A stretch of 64,000 nt of DNA from NCBI RefSeq assembly GCF_019279795.1, contig NC_056733.1:1425312121-1425376120 (forward strand), given 5' to 3'. Made by a program: the position numbers and the translations under genes. Every line of letters begins with the position of its first letter. The stretch's first letter is position 1. Positions 23,645 to 35,586 of this stretch are shown one piece after another. The stretch comes from Protopterus annectens (lineage: Eukaryota; Chordata; Ceratodontiformes; Protopteridae). The notes beneath the pieces were generated by a model that saw only the letters and a program-made list of their open reading frames with translations, made no database searches and was not told the origin of the DNA.

Positions 23645-24237
23645 GGGTCTATATTATAGTATCAAAGCTTTTTGAAATCTTACCTAGGGTAAGATTTCGG
23701 TTGTCCGTTCCATGGCTTTGCTATTTACTCTACTGTGGTGGGAAGGTTACAGACCAAGGTAAGGTAAGTATGTGAACGGAGGTTATAAACCAGGTTAAGG
23801 TAAGTGTGGGAACGGATCAGGGTAAGGTGAGTGCGATAATTAGGGACATTAGGGTTAGAGAGCAGGTAAGGTGAGTGTGTGGTAGTTAGGGTCTTTAGGG
23901 TTAGGGAGTGGGTAAGGTGAGTGTGCGGCAGTTAGGGACTTTAGGGTTAGGGAGCGGGTAAGGTGAATGTGCGGTAGTTAGGGACTTTAGGGTTAGGGTT
24001 GGGTTAAGGTGAGTGGATAGGTAGTAGTATAGGGTTAGAATTATGGTTTTGTTAAGTGTATGTGTGTGGTTTATTTATTTTGGTGTGCTTGTGTTGTGGG
24101 TTTGTTTCACAACAGCAAATTGTTTCCCTGGGAAAAAAATTGCTGTTCTGTATGTTGGATATTTTGTGGTTTAGATATTTTAGGTACGGTGAAACAGTGT
24201 TCGCTATTTAAATCATTCGATAGAGTAATATAAACAC
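23645..24237. mobile_element. TIR element, GGGTSTATATTA family, copy 1
   Basis: Left end GGGTCTATATTATAGTATC; right end, read inverted, GTGTTTATATTACTCTATC. Flanks are AAATTTTTC and AATTTTTTT, an imperfect 9-bp duplication. About 593 bp with no transposase frame. The middle is a GT-rich minisatellite. Same family as 32390-32751, 39124-39633 and 51718-52054. Confidence 0.65.
23765..24015 (+). repeat. 46-bp minisatellite with TTAGGG words
   Basis: GGTAAGGTGAGTG-type unit starts lie at 23821, 23865, 23911, 23957 and about 24002, a 44-46-bp period. Units contain TTAGGG once or twice, often as TTTAGGGTTAGGG. Looser copies precede 23821. The array is entirely inside the TIR element. Confidence 0.85.
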
Positions 24238-24242
24238 AATTT

Positions 24243-26765
24243 TTTTGTTATGGACACCTTGCATACTTGTATTATACACTGCTCAGTACATCCAATTTGC
24301 TTTAGCCTTTTACCTTTACTCCTGCTATTTTTTCTCTTACTTGCCTTATTTGTTTACCCAATTACTTATTATTTTCCAGTCACATTTAAGGATTAACAAC
24401 ACAGAATTTCCCTATCCTGCAACACATCTCCCATCTGTTATTCTGGAAACTGCCACATACAAAACTAAACACTTGGTCAAGCTGCCTTTATTTATTGATT
24501 TTTTTTTTGCTATAAGGTGGGCAACTCTGATTGGGTTCAGACTGCTCTGTTCACCTACCCTACCCTCAATTCCCATCTACCCCACTTCAATTACATTTAT
24601 ACTAAATTTAACTCCTCTCTTTCAACGCTCCAACAAATCATGCACATCTTCACATTAATCTCATGCTGTACCCCGCCCCTTAGCATATATTCTAAATCAA
24701 TCACAACTAACAGACTTCCATGTGTGGCTATCATAACACTCCCCTGACATACTTGCAGTCAAAGAGACATGGCTAAAGTCAAATATAAAGAGACACTAAA
24801 CTGCTCCCACCAAGCTTTAACATAATAAGATCTGACAGAACTCAAATAAAAGCAGGAGGGGTAGCTTTACTCTATCCCAACTCATATACAATAGTACCCT
24901 TCTCTAAGCCCATTTCAAAATTCAGTAATGCTGGAATCCTCATAACTTTCTTAAAACTTAATAAAACTAAACAATTTTGCATTACAATCTTGTATATTCC
25001 CCCTGGTCACAACACTCTTATACTAGAAGACATCCTATACTGGATGTCACAAAATATATCCAACAAACCTATCATCATGGGTGATCTCAATATCAATTGG
25101 CAAAACTTAATCTCTGACTTCCCAATCAATAGTATAAATCTTTTTGGATACACACAGCTTATTACAATCCCAACTAAAATTCATAAAAGCGACAACCTAT
25201 GATCTATTCTGGACTGGATCTTAGTCACAGATCTTAATAAATATTCTAAGTCTGGTAATCTCCCGGATACATTAAGTGATCACCTACCTGCATATACTTA
25301 CAGGACAACCACCCAACCTCCCAAAGGCCATAATTACAAAACGTCCCATAACCTAACTAGCTCCAGTCAGCAGCTCTTTATTAATATACTAAAATCCTTA
25401 AACTGGTTAATGCTGTAAACACTTCCTCTAGATGATACAGTCAACCACTTTACCAAACTATTTACTGACACCCTTAATAGCCTATCTCCACTTTGAATAA
25501 AAAGAACAAAAATCAATCATGCACCCTGGCTACCTAAGTCTACAAAAAAGTACTAGTAATCAGAGACAAAGCTTGGAAGGAATGGCAGATGAGCAGAAAT
25601 TATCTAAATCTGCAAAACTACAGACAATTATGCAATCAAGCAAAAAAAGCTTGTAACTATTGATAAGAAACAGTATTTCACACAAGTAACCGGCCACAAA
25701 AACAACCCCAAAAAGTTATGGTCTATGATCTCATCACTACTCACCCCAGGGTCCAAACAAAATTCCTCTCCAGCCACACATAACTCTCCATCCCAAATCT
25801 AGAAATGTTTAACACTCATTTTACAGAAAGTGTAGCTAACTTGGTCAATGAATCCTAGTAAGCCCCTCAGTCCCAACCCCACAACTAATCTCAACCCACC
25901 TCTTTCTCAAACATAGTCCAAACACACTGCATTAACTTCCCTCTCATCTCAAAATATTTCAACTGCAGCCTCTTAACCTCCATGCCTCTGTCTGCAACCT
26001 GTACCCACTAACTATATTTGCAACCTGCTACTAAAATGAAAATCCTGTTCCCTTTCCACTGACAACCTCCCATCAGTATACTTGAAAATTGCTGCTTTTG
26101 CCATTGCCTACCCAGTCAGTATTCTCATCAATAGATCCATCATAGAATCGTATGTCACCTCCTTCTGGAAAAGGTCATTTATAACCCCTTTACACAAAGG
26201 AGGAAAATCTAATGAATTGGCTAACTACCTTCTCATCAGCATCCTATTTCCTTTTTCCAAACTCTTAGAAAAATGGTATACGAACAACTCCTTGACCACC
26301 TTATCCACAACAAATTGCTTATACCCACTCATCATGGCTTTAGACCATGGTACACAGTACAGCAACTGCATTAATATCTTTCATGGACATAATTAACAAA
26401 GAAAGAGACTCTGGCCATCTAACCTCAGCAATATTTCTTAATCTTTCAAAGGCTTTCAACACTGTCTCACACCCCAAACACTTACAGCAACCTTCTTCCC
26501 TAGGCCTTTCTCTACCCTCTCAACTGTGGTTTTCCAGCTACTTATCTGACAGACAACAATGCATAAAATGGCAAAGCTGTCTCTCACAATATCTAACCAA
26601 CAAAACATGAGTTCCACAAGGGTCCATCCTCCGACTCCTCCTCTTCAATACCTTCATAAATGACCTGTATACTGCTTCCTGTCAAAGCTCCCTAATCCAT
26701 TATGCTGATGACTCAACTCTCATCTCCTCTTCCAGCAACATAGTACACCTTCAAAAGCTTTGGTG
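24243..26765 (+). mobile_element. L2-like LINE (family L2-A), EN and RT
   Basis: Seen: the endonuclease at 24740-25350 reads DILAVKETWLKSN near its start, then ITILYIPPGHN, IIMGDLNINWQN and LDWILVTD, ending LPDTLSDHLPAY. Thus the WLK, GDLN and SDHLP boxes of an AP-type endonuclease are recognisable. The RT part at 26082-26765 has FITPLHKGGKSNELANYLLISILF, FLNLSKAFNTVSH, VPQGSIL and an intact YADD at 26701-26712. Several stops and shifts separate these, and the 3' end after YADD is missing. The upstream stretch 24245-24658 is an open but featureless S/T/P-rich leader. A 3'-truncated or deleted dead copy. Confidence 0.75.
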
Positions 26766-29700
26766 GCTCAGAGTCTGGTTACTTTACAAACATGAATGAC
26801 CATGTCCTAGCAAACATGAGCCATACAATGTTAGTAAAAAGGCTAGTGAGACTCCATTGGCTCATCCAGGTAAGAGAATTATAATCTGAAGTGCATATGC
26901 TTAAAGTGATCTCCTGGAATATTAATAGGCTGGATGACAAAGGTAAAAGGGGAGGAGTGCTGGGTTACTTGTCAAAAGACAGAGAGCTGATATTGCATTA
27001 CTCCACTTGCATCCAGATGAACATGAGGAGCTAATTAGGACAAGTAGTAGGTTAGACTACAGTTCAAGTCTCCCAGAGGGAAGGAGAGGGGCTTTAATTT
27101 TAATCTAGAAACATCTCCAGCTTCAGATTTATTTTTATTAATTGACTATGGCTAGGGCAAAAAAAATAATATTGCTTTGATATACATTCCCCCAAGAACC
27201 GTTTGGGTGGAGGCAAAGTATATATTGATTTATCTGAGTATCAGGAAGGCATACTGATAGTTGGAAGTGACTGGAATCTGGTTATGTATGCCAGGGATGT
27301 TACTGGTGGGCCACAGAAACTGTCACTCTCATTGGAAGGAGTTTGCCAGGGGAAGTACATGCATACCTTTGGATACTAGGATATAATGGACATAAAACCA
27401 CAGGTAGCAGACTTCACTTTCTACTCAGAGTTACATAGCACATGGGCCAGAAAAGATAAGTGTTATGTCACCAAGGAACATGCCTACTTATTGCACCATT
27501 TCCAGATTCACCCTATTATACTCTTGGACCATATGCCATTTCATTTAATTATACAAAACAGGAAGGCCAAATACCCAGAAATAAAAATTGACATTTCCCT
27601 GTATATTTGTTAACATTCATGGGTCATAGATTTTTAGTAAAGTAGCACTTAACTAGAAGATTTTAGGGCCTTGCAAAATCTGCAGGATGGACTCAGAGTG
27701 GCAAGGGACAACTACAAGGCACATTTGAGATTTCACATAGTGATGAAGCAGTGGGAAATCTGGGGCAATAACTATACCAGCTACCTGGATTTACTTAAAC
27801 AAATAAAGGATTGACAAGAAAAACATAAAATGGAAGAGATAATGGTAGACACACAGCAACTAGTTAATCTACAGCAAAACCTATCTAGTTATTTAGAGAG
27901 TAGTTATAAATGTAAAGCCATTATGCTCAAGAACTTATTTTTTGAAAATAGTCCAAAGAGGAGTAAACTATTAGTACAGGCACTAAGACAACTGAAATTC
28001 GAGAAAATCATCATGAAAATAAGAAACCCAATCACAAGGAGGTTAGAAACAGATCCAGATATAATGGATATAAAGTATGGCTATTACAGCAATTTGTACA
28101 TAAGGGATGACCATACTGACACCAACAAGCATGAGAGGCAAGTATATTTAAACAAGACTAGATTAGTCCAGCTCACATTAGTCGATAAAGAAATGTTAAC
28201 ACTCCAGAACACTGTGGAGGAAATTAAAGTATACATACACAAAAGGTTAGGAAGTCTTGGGGATGGAAATCTATTGAAGGTGAAATAACAGAGCTCGGGT
28301 TGAAACTATTCAATAATATATTGAAATGAGACCCCCTCCCAAATCTCATGATGTGAGGCAATTGTGTTGACATTATCTAAAGAGGGAAAGAATCCCTCAG
28401 ATCCTCAATCCTATAAACCCATATCTATTTTAAATCATAGTTCTAAAGTATTTACAAGCATTCTGGCTAAGAGATTAGCTTCTATGCTTGTCAGGTTGAT
28501 GGATGTTGACAAACGTGGATTAGTTGGGGAAGGCAAACCTTTGATAACATTCTTAAGACATTGATGATACAAAATGATGCCCAGGAACAAACGTCTGCAC
28601 TGCTATTTGTCAGCCTTGACATTGAGAAAGTGTTCAGTAGGGTAAGCTGGGGTTTTCTGTTAGATGTCTTACAGGCATTTAATTTCCCTGAGTAGATAAG
28701 GCAAGTGCAAAATCTATATGTGGGTCCAACCATTAGATTGAAATGTAATGGAATGTTGTCTAATACATTCTCCATTTCTAGGTGCATGTGGCAAGGATGT
28801 CCACTGTCCCAGCTCCTCATTGCACTATATTCAAAGCTGCTTGCCAATGAAATCAGGAGAACAGGGATCACAAGGTACAGGTGGAATAAGATGGAGGAGA
28901 AGGTTACATTATTTGCAAATGAAATTATTTTGCACACAGCAAAACCAGAATAAGACCTGCAAGATTTGTTCATGTGGTTGAACAGGTTTGACAGTATCTT
29001 GGGATATAAAATTAATGAGCTGAAGATCAAGGTAATAGATATGAATTATGCATCCACACATGAGTTGGGGTCATATACCTAAAGATATGTCTTACTGAAA
29101 ATGTGAGTTCTGCAGCCTTGGCTACATGGGGAGAAATAGAACAAAAATATTTAGGGAACTAAAATGTGGAAACTTATGCAAATGGGCATAGACAGTAGGA
29201 TTTTAGCAATAAAATGTTCCTAGTACCACTAGTCTTGTACCCTTGTCAAGCCTACTGTTTTACCCCAGCCAAAGACACCTGGCAGGAGATTAATAAAGAA
29301 ATAAATAAGGGTGTTTATATGGGAGAATAAAAAGAATGAGTAAAGCATGGGAAAATGGAACTGACTATTGAAAAGGGAGGAGTGGAGCTATCCAATCTGG
29401 AGGAATATTATAGGGATACTTAGATAAAACTCCTTTCCAACCTTTAAGACAGGTCTTATCACTTCAGATAGAAACAACTGCTCTTTCACAAATCTTGTAT
29501 AAATGAGAGTCAAGGTACAGGGCTGTGGAAAACATATGTTTAGAGATAGGTACAAGTGACTGCAACCCAGCTATTAACCCATAAGAAATTTGTGGACTTC
29601 CAAGATGGCTCCACATTGAGTAACAGCTTAATTCTAGCTCTTCCAGTGTGAAAACAGAAACTCATCAGAGACGGCCTGTAGACTTTTGTGTTTATGGGTA

Positions 29701-29836
29701 ACTTTCAGTAACTTGCTAGTAAATGTACTGCCTATATACCAGGAAAAAAGAAATACAGAGCACTTGGAAAAAAGTCAGCTACAAAAAGTGACAAAGAAAC
29801 ACTGAGTTGTTCAGCACAAAGCAATGCAATCTCCAG

Positions 29837-30766
29837 ACATGACTTCTGGCAACCTACAGGAAGATATAAGACAACTTCACACAGACCTGGTTAAAATAAT
29901 GAAACAATGATGGAGTATATGAACACAAACAACAAAAGGCTGGAAAATTTGGAAGAAGCTTTAAACAGATATTCAGATGAGGCGATAAAGCTGCAAAAAT
30001 CAGAGGTTGAAATGAAGAAAAGGTTGGCTGAGTATGAAACTGCTCAGAAAGAGATTTTCAAAAAAATAATATAATTAGAAGATAAAGCACCTAGGAAAAA
30101 CCTGAGATTTCCAGCTATACTAGAGAAGCTAGAAGGAACAGACTGTATTAATTTTATGAAAACACAAATAAGCAATCAGATTGGTATTCCACAGCAGGAG
30201 TTGCTAGTTGAAAAGGCACATCATGTGCATGCTTCAAACCTGGCTATGAGAAAGCAACCTAGACCTTTAATAGTAAAGATGCAATTCTACCAGCAGAAGG
30301 AGTTGATTCTGAGAAAACTGTGGCAGAAGGGCAAAATATTAAAAGTAGGAGACAGCAGAGTGTTTGTGGAGAATAATTACTCATTGTACACCAGGCAGAA
30401 GAGAAGTAAATTCATTCCACTGTTCAGGGAATGTTGAAACACAGATGTGAGATTCAAACTGCTGTACCCAGCTGTCTTCAAGGTATTCTTCCCTGAAGGA
30501 ACAAAATAATTTTTTGATGAAGTACATGCTAAGGAGGAAATACATAAGTTTGTCCAACAAAAAGTGAGCTGTGAAACAGGAGGAGATTATGTTTCTTATT
30601 CTTCTGGTAATAAAGACCACAGAGAGACTGTACCTATGAAACCTTTTCCTCTGTTTCAATGGAAAATGTTGGAGACAAGGAAGGAAGCACAAGAGTCGAC
30701 TAGAAGAATTAAGAGTACATTAGAAATTAACCAGAGACAGGATGTGGGAGACAGAGATGAACAGTA
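29837..30766 (+). pseudogene. L1-A ORF1 (RNA-binding chaperone-like protein) remnant
   Basis: Role in the family: ORF1p trimerises through a coiled coil and binds L1 RNA. Seen: MTSGNLQEDIRQLHTDLVK near the start; a heptad-like, K/E-rich coiled-coil stretch at about 29930-30080 (KRLENLEEALNRYSDEAIKL); then an RRM-like and C-terminal part at 30156-30437 (RPLIVKMQFYQQKELILRKL, KGKILKVG, RVFVENNYS, TRQKRSKFIPLF). The end, KPFPLFQWKMLETRKEAQESTRRI, runs to 30767. The frame is broken at several points. The same protein is represented on the minus strand at 19549-20430 and, as a different subfamily, at 55200-55700. Confidence 0.75.
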
Positions 30767-31320
30767 ATAAAACCAGTAACCTAATGTGGATTTACAATGA
30801 AATAATGATATTTGTAAAATATGACAGAAGGGCTGTAACGTATATGCCCTACTTCATGTCATTAATGTTTGGGAAAATGCTTTGCTGAGGGAAAGAGAGG
30901 GAGAATGTTAACTGTAAGTAAATAAAACATTTTTCATAATAGTAATATTTTGTGGTGTATGGTTTTCTTTGAATGCTATAAAGTAAAGTTTTATCAGTTA
31001 TATTTAATTGTAATTGGCATTGTAATAGGTTGTGCTTTTGTTTGTCTTTCTTTCTTTCTCCCTTCTCTATTTCTTTTTGCTCAAGTTTTAAGAAATGTAG
31101 GCAATGCAATGTAAAATAAAATGGTTAAAAGAGCATGACAAAAGAAGAAGTGGTTAGCTTTTTCTCATTCTTGTATGAGGGAATTACTGCATTAAGGACC
31201 TTGGACTGATTTGGTGACAAGTGTTAAGAGAAAGCAAGTAAATGAAAAGGAATATTGAATATTATGGGGCTTTTTTTCTAGCAAATGAATATATTGTAGT
31301 AGCAAATGTGTATCCGGCCC

Positions 31321-31470
31321 TCATGTCTCCATGGAAACAATCTGGTAAAGAGAAATTGACTCTCTGTTTCTCATGTCTCCATGGAAACAACCTGATAATG
31401 AGAAATTGGCTGTCTGGTTCTCATGTCTCCTTGGAGACAATCTGATAAAGAGAAATTGATTACAGTCTGG
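31321..31470 (+). repeat. Three 50-bp tandem units with X-box-like palindromes
   Basis: Units start at 31321, 31371 and 31421, each beginning TCATGTCTCC. Each contains GTCTCCATGGAAAC (31325, 31375) or GTCTCCTTGGAGAC (31425), then CAAYCTGRTAAWGAGAAATTG. The array lies in the L1-A ORF1-ORF2 spacer. The copy at 18900-18940 (minus) shows a single unit, so the array seems to be expanded in this copy. Confidence 0.85.
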
Positions 31471-31983
31471 TGGAGAATGATTAGCTGGGGGAAAAAAGAA
31501 AAGAGAAACTGGCTAGGAGATCATTTTCTTTGAAAGCATTTAGGGGTTTTCCTAGCTATAAGAGGTATAAAGATAAGACAAAACCAGTTAGCACTTAGTA
31601 GAAGCACAGGCTGCACCACACGTCTTAGAATTGATAACCTTTCTTTTAGATTAACTTAAGTCTATGAGTCTGGCTGTCAGTTTTAGACATTTGTTCCTAT
31701 CAGGAGGGTAAAACATAAATATCTGAATATGTACATAGTTTTGCATGTTAGTATTAAATTAATAGGGTTTTAGGGGGGTATCGGGGTTTGTTTGTTTTTT
31801 TGTGTGATGGTTTTCAATAAAACAAAATGTTTTGTAAGATGTGACATGGGCTAAAATGGATATGACAGGAAACACCTATATAAAAGTTCAACCAGCCAAA
31901 CAGTGCATGCATGTAAGATAAAAGCTGGAACTAGACATTTAACAAAAATACATAAAAGTTGGGAATAATAACTTTTTAATACA

Positions 31984-33066
31984 ATGGTGCTTTCTGTAAT
32001 GTCTTTACATGTCAGTGGTCTCACAGATAAATACAAAACAGAAAGAACAGTGAACTATCTTATGTTACAGGAGGCACACTTGGAAAGAACTGAACATGCA
32101 CATTTGATAAAGAAAGGTTTTCAGGATGGTTATTCAGTGGAATATCTGGAATAAAGGAAAAGAGGAGTATGTGTATGAATTGCAACAGGAGCTCCAATAG
32201 TGATAGAAGAAGATAAAAAAAGATAATAATGGCAGATTTGTAGTGCTAAGGGTCTATTGGCAAGGGAAGAGGATTACAATGGTATGTATTTATATTCCAC
32301 CTAAAACTGTTATAATGACCTTAAGAAAATTCTAATCAGTTTTCAGCAAGGAATATTACTTATAGGTGGGGACTGGAATTTGATTTGCAGGGTCTGTATT
32401 ATTTCCTCAAAGAGGTGTTCCATTGAATGCCTTTTCATCAATCCTAAAACTGCGAACTTTCCAATCCCTTGGAAAGAAATCACTTTGCCCTACAAACACC
32501 AACAAATAACCACAAATACTACAAATTGGGGGGCTTTGCCTCCCATACCCCGCACACCCCATAACTAAATATATCAACTCTGAGATTGCACCACAGCAGG
32601 GAAAATGGCAAACTGATGAGGGTGGCCAAGTGATTTCTTTCCCAAGGAAAGAAATCGCTTATGTGGACTTTCGATGTTTTCAAATTTCATGGTTTCAAAT
32701 TTGATGATGAGGCATTTGATAGAATGCCTCTTTGAGGAAATAATAGGAACCTGATTTGCAGCAGTGAAGATGTGTCTGGGGGGGGGGGCAAAAAGGGAAA
32801 GTATAATAAAGAAGGGAAGATTTTTGAAGAAACTTATAAAAATATTTGGCATGGAAGATGTGAATTCAGTAATAGAAGTTTGGAGTGAATTTACATATTA
32901 TTCCCCAAGATATAAAAACTGGGCTAGGCTAGACAGAATTTACATTTCACGGGAACATGTACATTTAATTGAAGGTGTTGATAAGCACTCAATAAGTATT
33001 TCATATCATGCGCCAAAAATAACTAAAATAAAAGCACAGGGTAATGAAATAAAAATGACACACTGA
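31984..33066 (+). pseudogene. L1-A ORF2 endonuclease part, split by a TIR element
   Basis: Role in the family: the N-terminal AP-type endonuclease nicks target DNA. ATG at 31984 gives SVMSLHVSGLTDKYKTERTVNYL and LQEAHLERTEHAHLIKKGF, the expected start of L1-type ORF2. The GGDWNLIC box at 32360-32389 is interrupted by the TIR element and continues after 32760 as SSEDVSGGG. The rest, at 32764-33066, has YYSPRYKNWARLDRIYISREH and the SYHAPKI end corresponding to the SDH box. The D and H positions of that final box appear as Y and H. Stops occur before 32160. Confidence 0.75.
32390..32751. mobile_element. TIR element, GGGTSTATATTA family, copy 2 (inside L1-A ORF2)
   Basis: Left end GGGTCTGTATTATTTCC; right end inverted GGTTCCTATTATTTCC, both followed by TCAAAGAGG. 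It is flanked by the 9-bp duplication TGATTTGCA (32381-32389 and 32752-32760). The L1 frame resumes exactly after removal of the element and one duplicate. The interior shares words with copy 3 (CCTAAAACTGCGAACTTT, CCTACAAACACCAACAAATAA, ACTAAATATA-CAACTCTG). No protein. Confidence 0.85.
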
Positions 33067-33593
33067 TGCTTTCCCACCTATCTGTTGAAAAAAGAGGAAT
33101 TTAAGGAATGAGTAGTGGAGATTATTCAGGAGCAACTTGAGAGGATAGTAATTACTTCTGAAAATATAGTTTGGGAGTGGGATACAATTAAGATGGAGTT
33201 TAAAAATAGGGTGGAAATAAAAGCAAGGCAGCTATAGTTAAGAAGTAATAAGAATTATTTAGAGGGATTGACAAATGTTAAAGCATTACAAAATAGGGGG
33301 AATCTCACAGAACAAGTAGAGGATCAACTGCAGAATGCTAAGCAGAAAATAAGGGATTACCTCAATAATATATATGAGTTTAGAAAGATTGTTGTTAAGC
33401 AACAGTTTTTGATAATAACACTAGAGCACATAAACTTTTAGCACAACAACCTAGGCAATAGAAAGTAGAAAGGGCTGTCACCAAGCTTAAGGTACCTATA
33501 ACAAGGAAGGTAACAAGAGATCCTGTAGAGGTATTAATATATTTTGGAAATTCTATGAAAGTCTGTATAAAGCAGAGAGATATGAAACAGACT

Positions 33594-33815
33594 TCTCATA
33601 CTTGTCAAACAGAGCACCTCACTGGCCCTCTTCAAGAGAAATCTTGATGAGTGGATGGGAAATAGAAAATTCACCCCGGGGATCACTCCAGTGGCTCTAC
33701 TTGACAGAGGTACTGGAAACTAAGGTCGGGTGGGACTATGCCAGGGTAATCCTATGGGCTAGGCTTGTAAAGGCTCCAGGACCATTAGCCTAGTACACAC
33801 ATATGAACCTATGAA
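33594..33815 (+). mobile_element. CR1 3' tail inside L1-A
   Basis: Reads the end of CR1 ORF2 (SSLALFKRNLDEWMGNRKF in broken frame near 33610-33680, then GITPVALLDRGTGN) and the tail GGGCTAGGCTTGTAAAGGC to CATATGAACCTATGAA. L1-A sequence flanks it on both sides. Confidence 0.85.
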
Positions 33816-33854
33816 GAAAAGATACAAATGGGAATGTTTATAGAAGAATGAAAT

Positions 33855-34700
33855 ATGCCAAGGAGGATAGAGGTAGATGAGGCTCAATTACTAGGAGTTA
33901 GGATGGGAGGGGATGAGATAAAAATTGTGATGTATAATCAATCTACAGGAACAACCCCAGGAATAGATAGTATTCCTGTGGAAGTTTGGAGTCTAAGAGG
34001 GGAAAAAAAACTAATAAAGATCGGGAAGGTTTTGTTTAATGGCATTTTAAGAGGAGGAGAAGTGCCAATATCCTGGAAGAAAGCAGCGGTAGCTGTAATA
34101 CCTACAGAGGGTAAAACTCCATCAGATCCAGCTTCATACAGGCCCATTTCAATACTAAACCATGATTATAAAGTGTTCATGTCTATTATGGCTAAAAGAA
34201 TGGCAAATGTAATGCCAAAATTGATATATATGGATCAATGTGGCTTTGTGGAGAGGAGGCAAACATTTGACAATATTAACAGAACATTGATGATCCAGAG
34301 GGAAGGAGAATGCAAGAAAATACCATTGTTGTTGGTGAGTCTTGATGCAGAGAAAGCATTTGACAGAGTAAGCTGGAACTTTATGAGCAGGGCAATGGGA
34401 GCATTTGCATTTCCTGAAAAATTATAAGGTTAATTAGGAGGGTATATGAGGGATCGGAGGCAAAAATTAAAGTGGGTGGGGTCCTCTCTGATAATTTCTG
34501 CTCAAGCATAGGAACCAGGCAGGGGTGTCCTCTTTCCACCTTGTTATTTGTGTTACATTTAGAACCACTGTCAAAGAAAATAAGGGACTCAGAAATTCAA
34601 GGATATAATTGCTAGTCAGAAAAGCTGTCTCTATTTTCAGTTGATATACTTTTATACCTGAAAAAAAAACAGAAAGAGACATTACAGTGTTGTGGATCAT
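33855..34700 (+). pseudogene. L1-A ORF2 reverse transcriptase part
   Basis: Role in the family: target-primed reverse transcription. Seen: SWKKAAVAVIPTEGKTPSDPASYRPISILNHDYKVFMSIMAKR, DQCGFVERRQTFDNINRTL, LLVSLDAEKAFDRVSW in one open frame to 34427. Beyond that, in shifted frame, TRQGCPLSTLLFVLHLEPLS (34510-34575) and a catalytic box reading FSVDILLYL at about 34636. Two of the four residues of FADD are replaced, so this copy could not have been an active RT in its present form. Confidence 0.8.
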
Positions 34701-35160
34701 TTTGAGACAGTTTCAAATTTTTTCAGGATACAAAATTAATGAAGCTAAAACAAAGACAATGGCAGTAAGTTATGTACCTGCGTATGAACTGGTTTTGCAA
34801 TGTCCATATTTATGGGGTCATGATAAAATGAAATATTTAAGAGTAATGGATTAAAAATTCTGATGTGGCAGCTAAGAATATGTGAGAAGAGAATAAACAA
34901 AAGATAGTACAAAAACTGAGAAAATGGAAGCTTTGTTAAATGGATATGTATAGTATGATACAAGCAGTTAAAATGTTTTTAGTCCCATTAGTTTTATACA
35001 CAGGTCGAGCATATTTTTATCAGCCAGAGGAGTAGCCAATAGCAGTTAATAAAGAGCTGAAGGACTTTATCTAGGAGGAGAAGACAGCACTTGTCAAGTG
35101 GGATAAGCTAATTCTTCCAGTAAAACAGGGTGGATTGGGATTACCCGATTTGAAGGGATA

Positions 35161-35537
35161 TGTGATGCACACCACTGCTACCAATATGTGATAGCCACCA
35201 ATATGTGTCATATCCATACTGGGCCAGTAACCAAGTAGCTTGAATCCTCACCACTGACACTGGAGCGGGACGTGCACTTGGAATACAAATGGATACAACC
35301 AGTATTTCCAGATGCAGACATCTCTGCATCAAATGCAATTTCTCTTAAGAGCACACACAGGGAACACACTCAGCCCGTCATCTGGAGGTCTCTATATCTG
35401 TCTCCCTCCAGGTCCCCAATTAGACTCTCCACTGGTACAGCTGTAGGGTTAGGTCCTCAGCTGAGTGTCTAAGCCAAGTCCTCCAGCACTCTCTCTGTGA
35501 ACCTACTGCTTTGTGTCCTTACCCCAAGTAGCTGACA

Positions 35538-35586
<49 letters not shown>

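Noticed and set aside
23821-24010. Interstitial telomere or chromosome end
   Set aside because: TTAGGG is only part of a 46-bp unit, and the array is bounded by a transposon's inverted ends.
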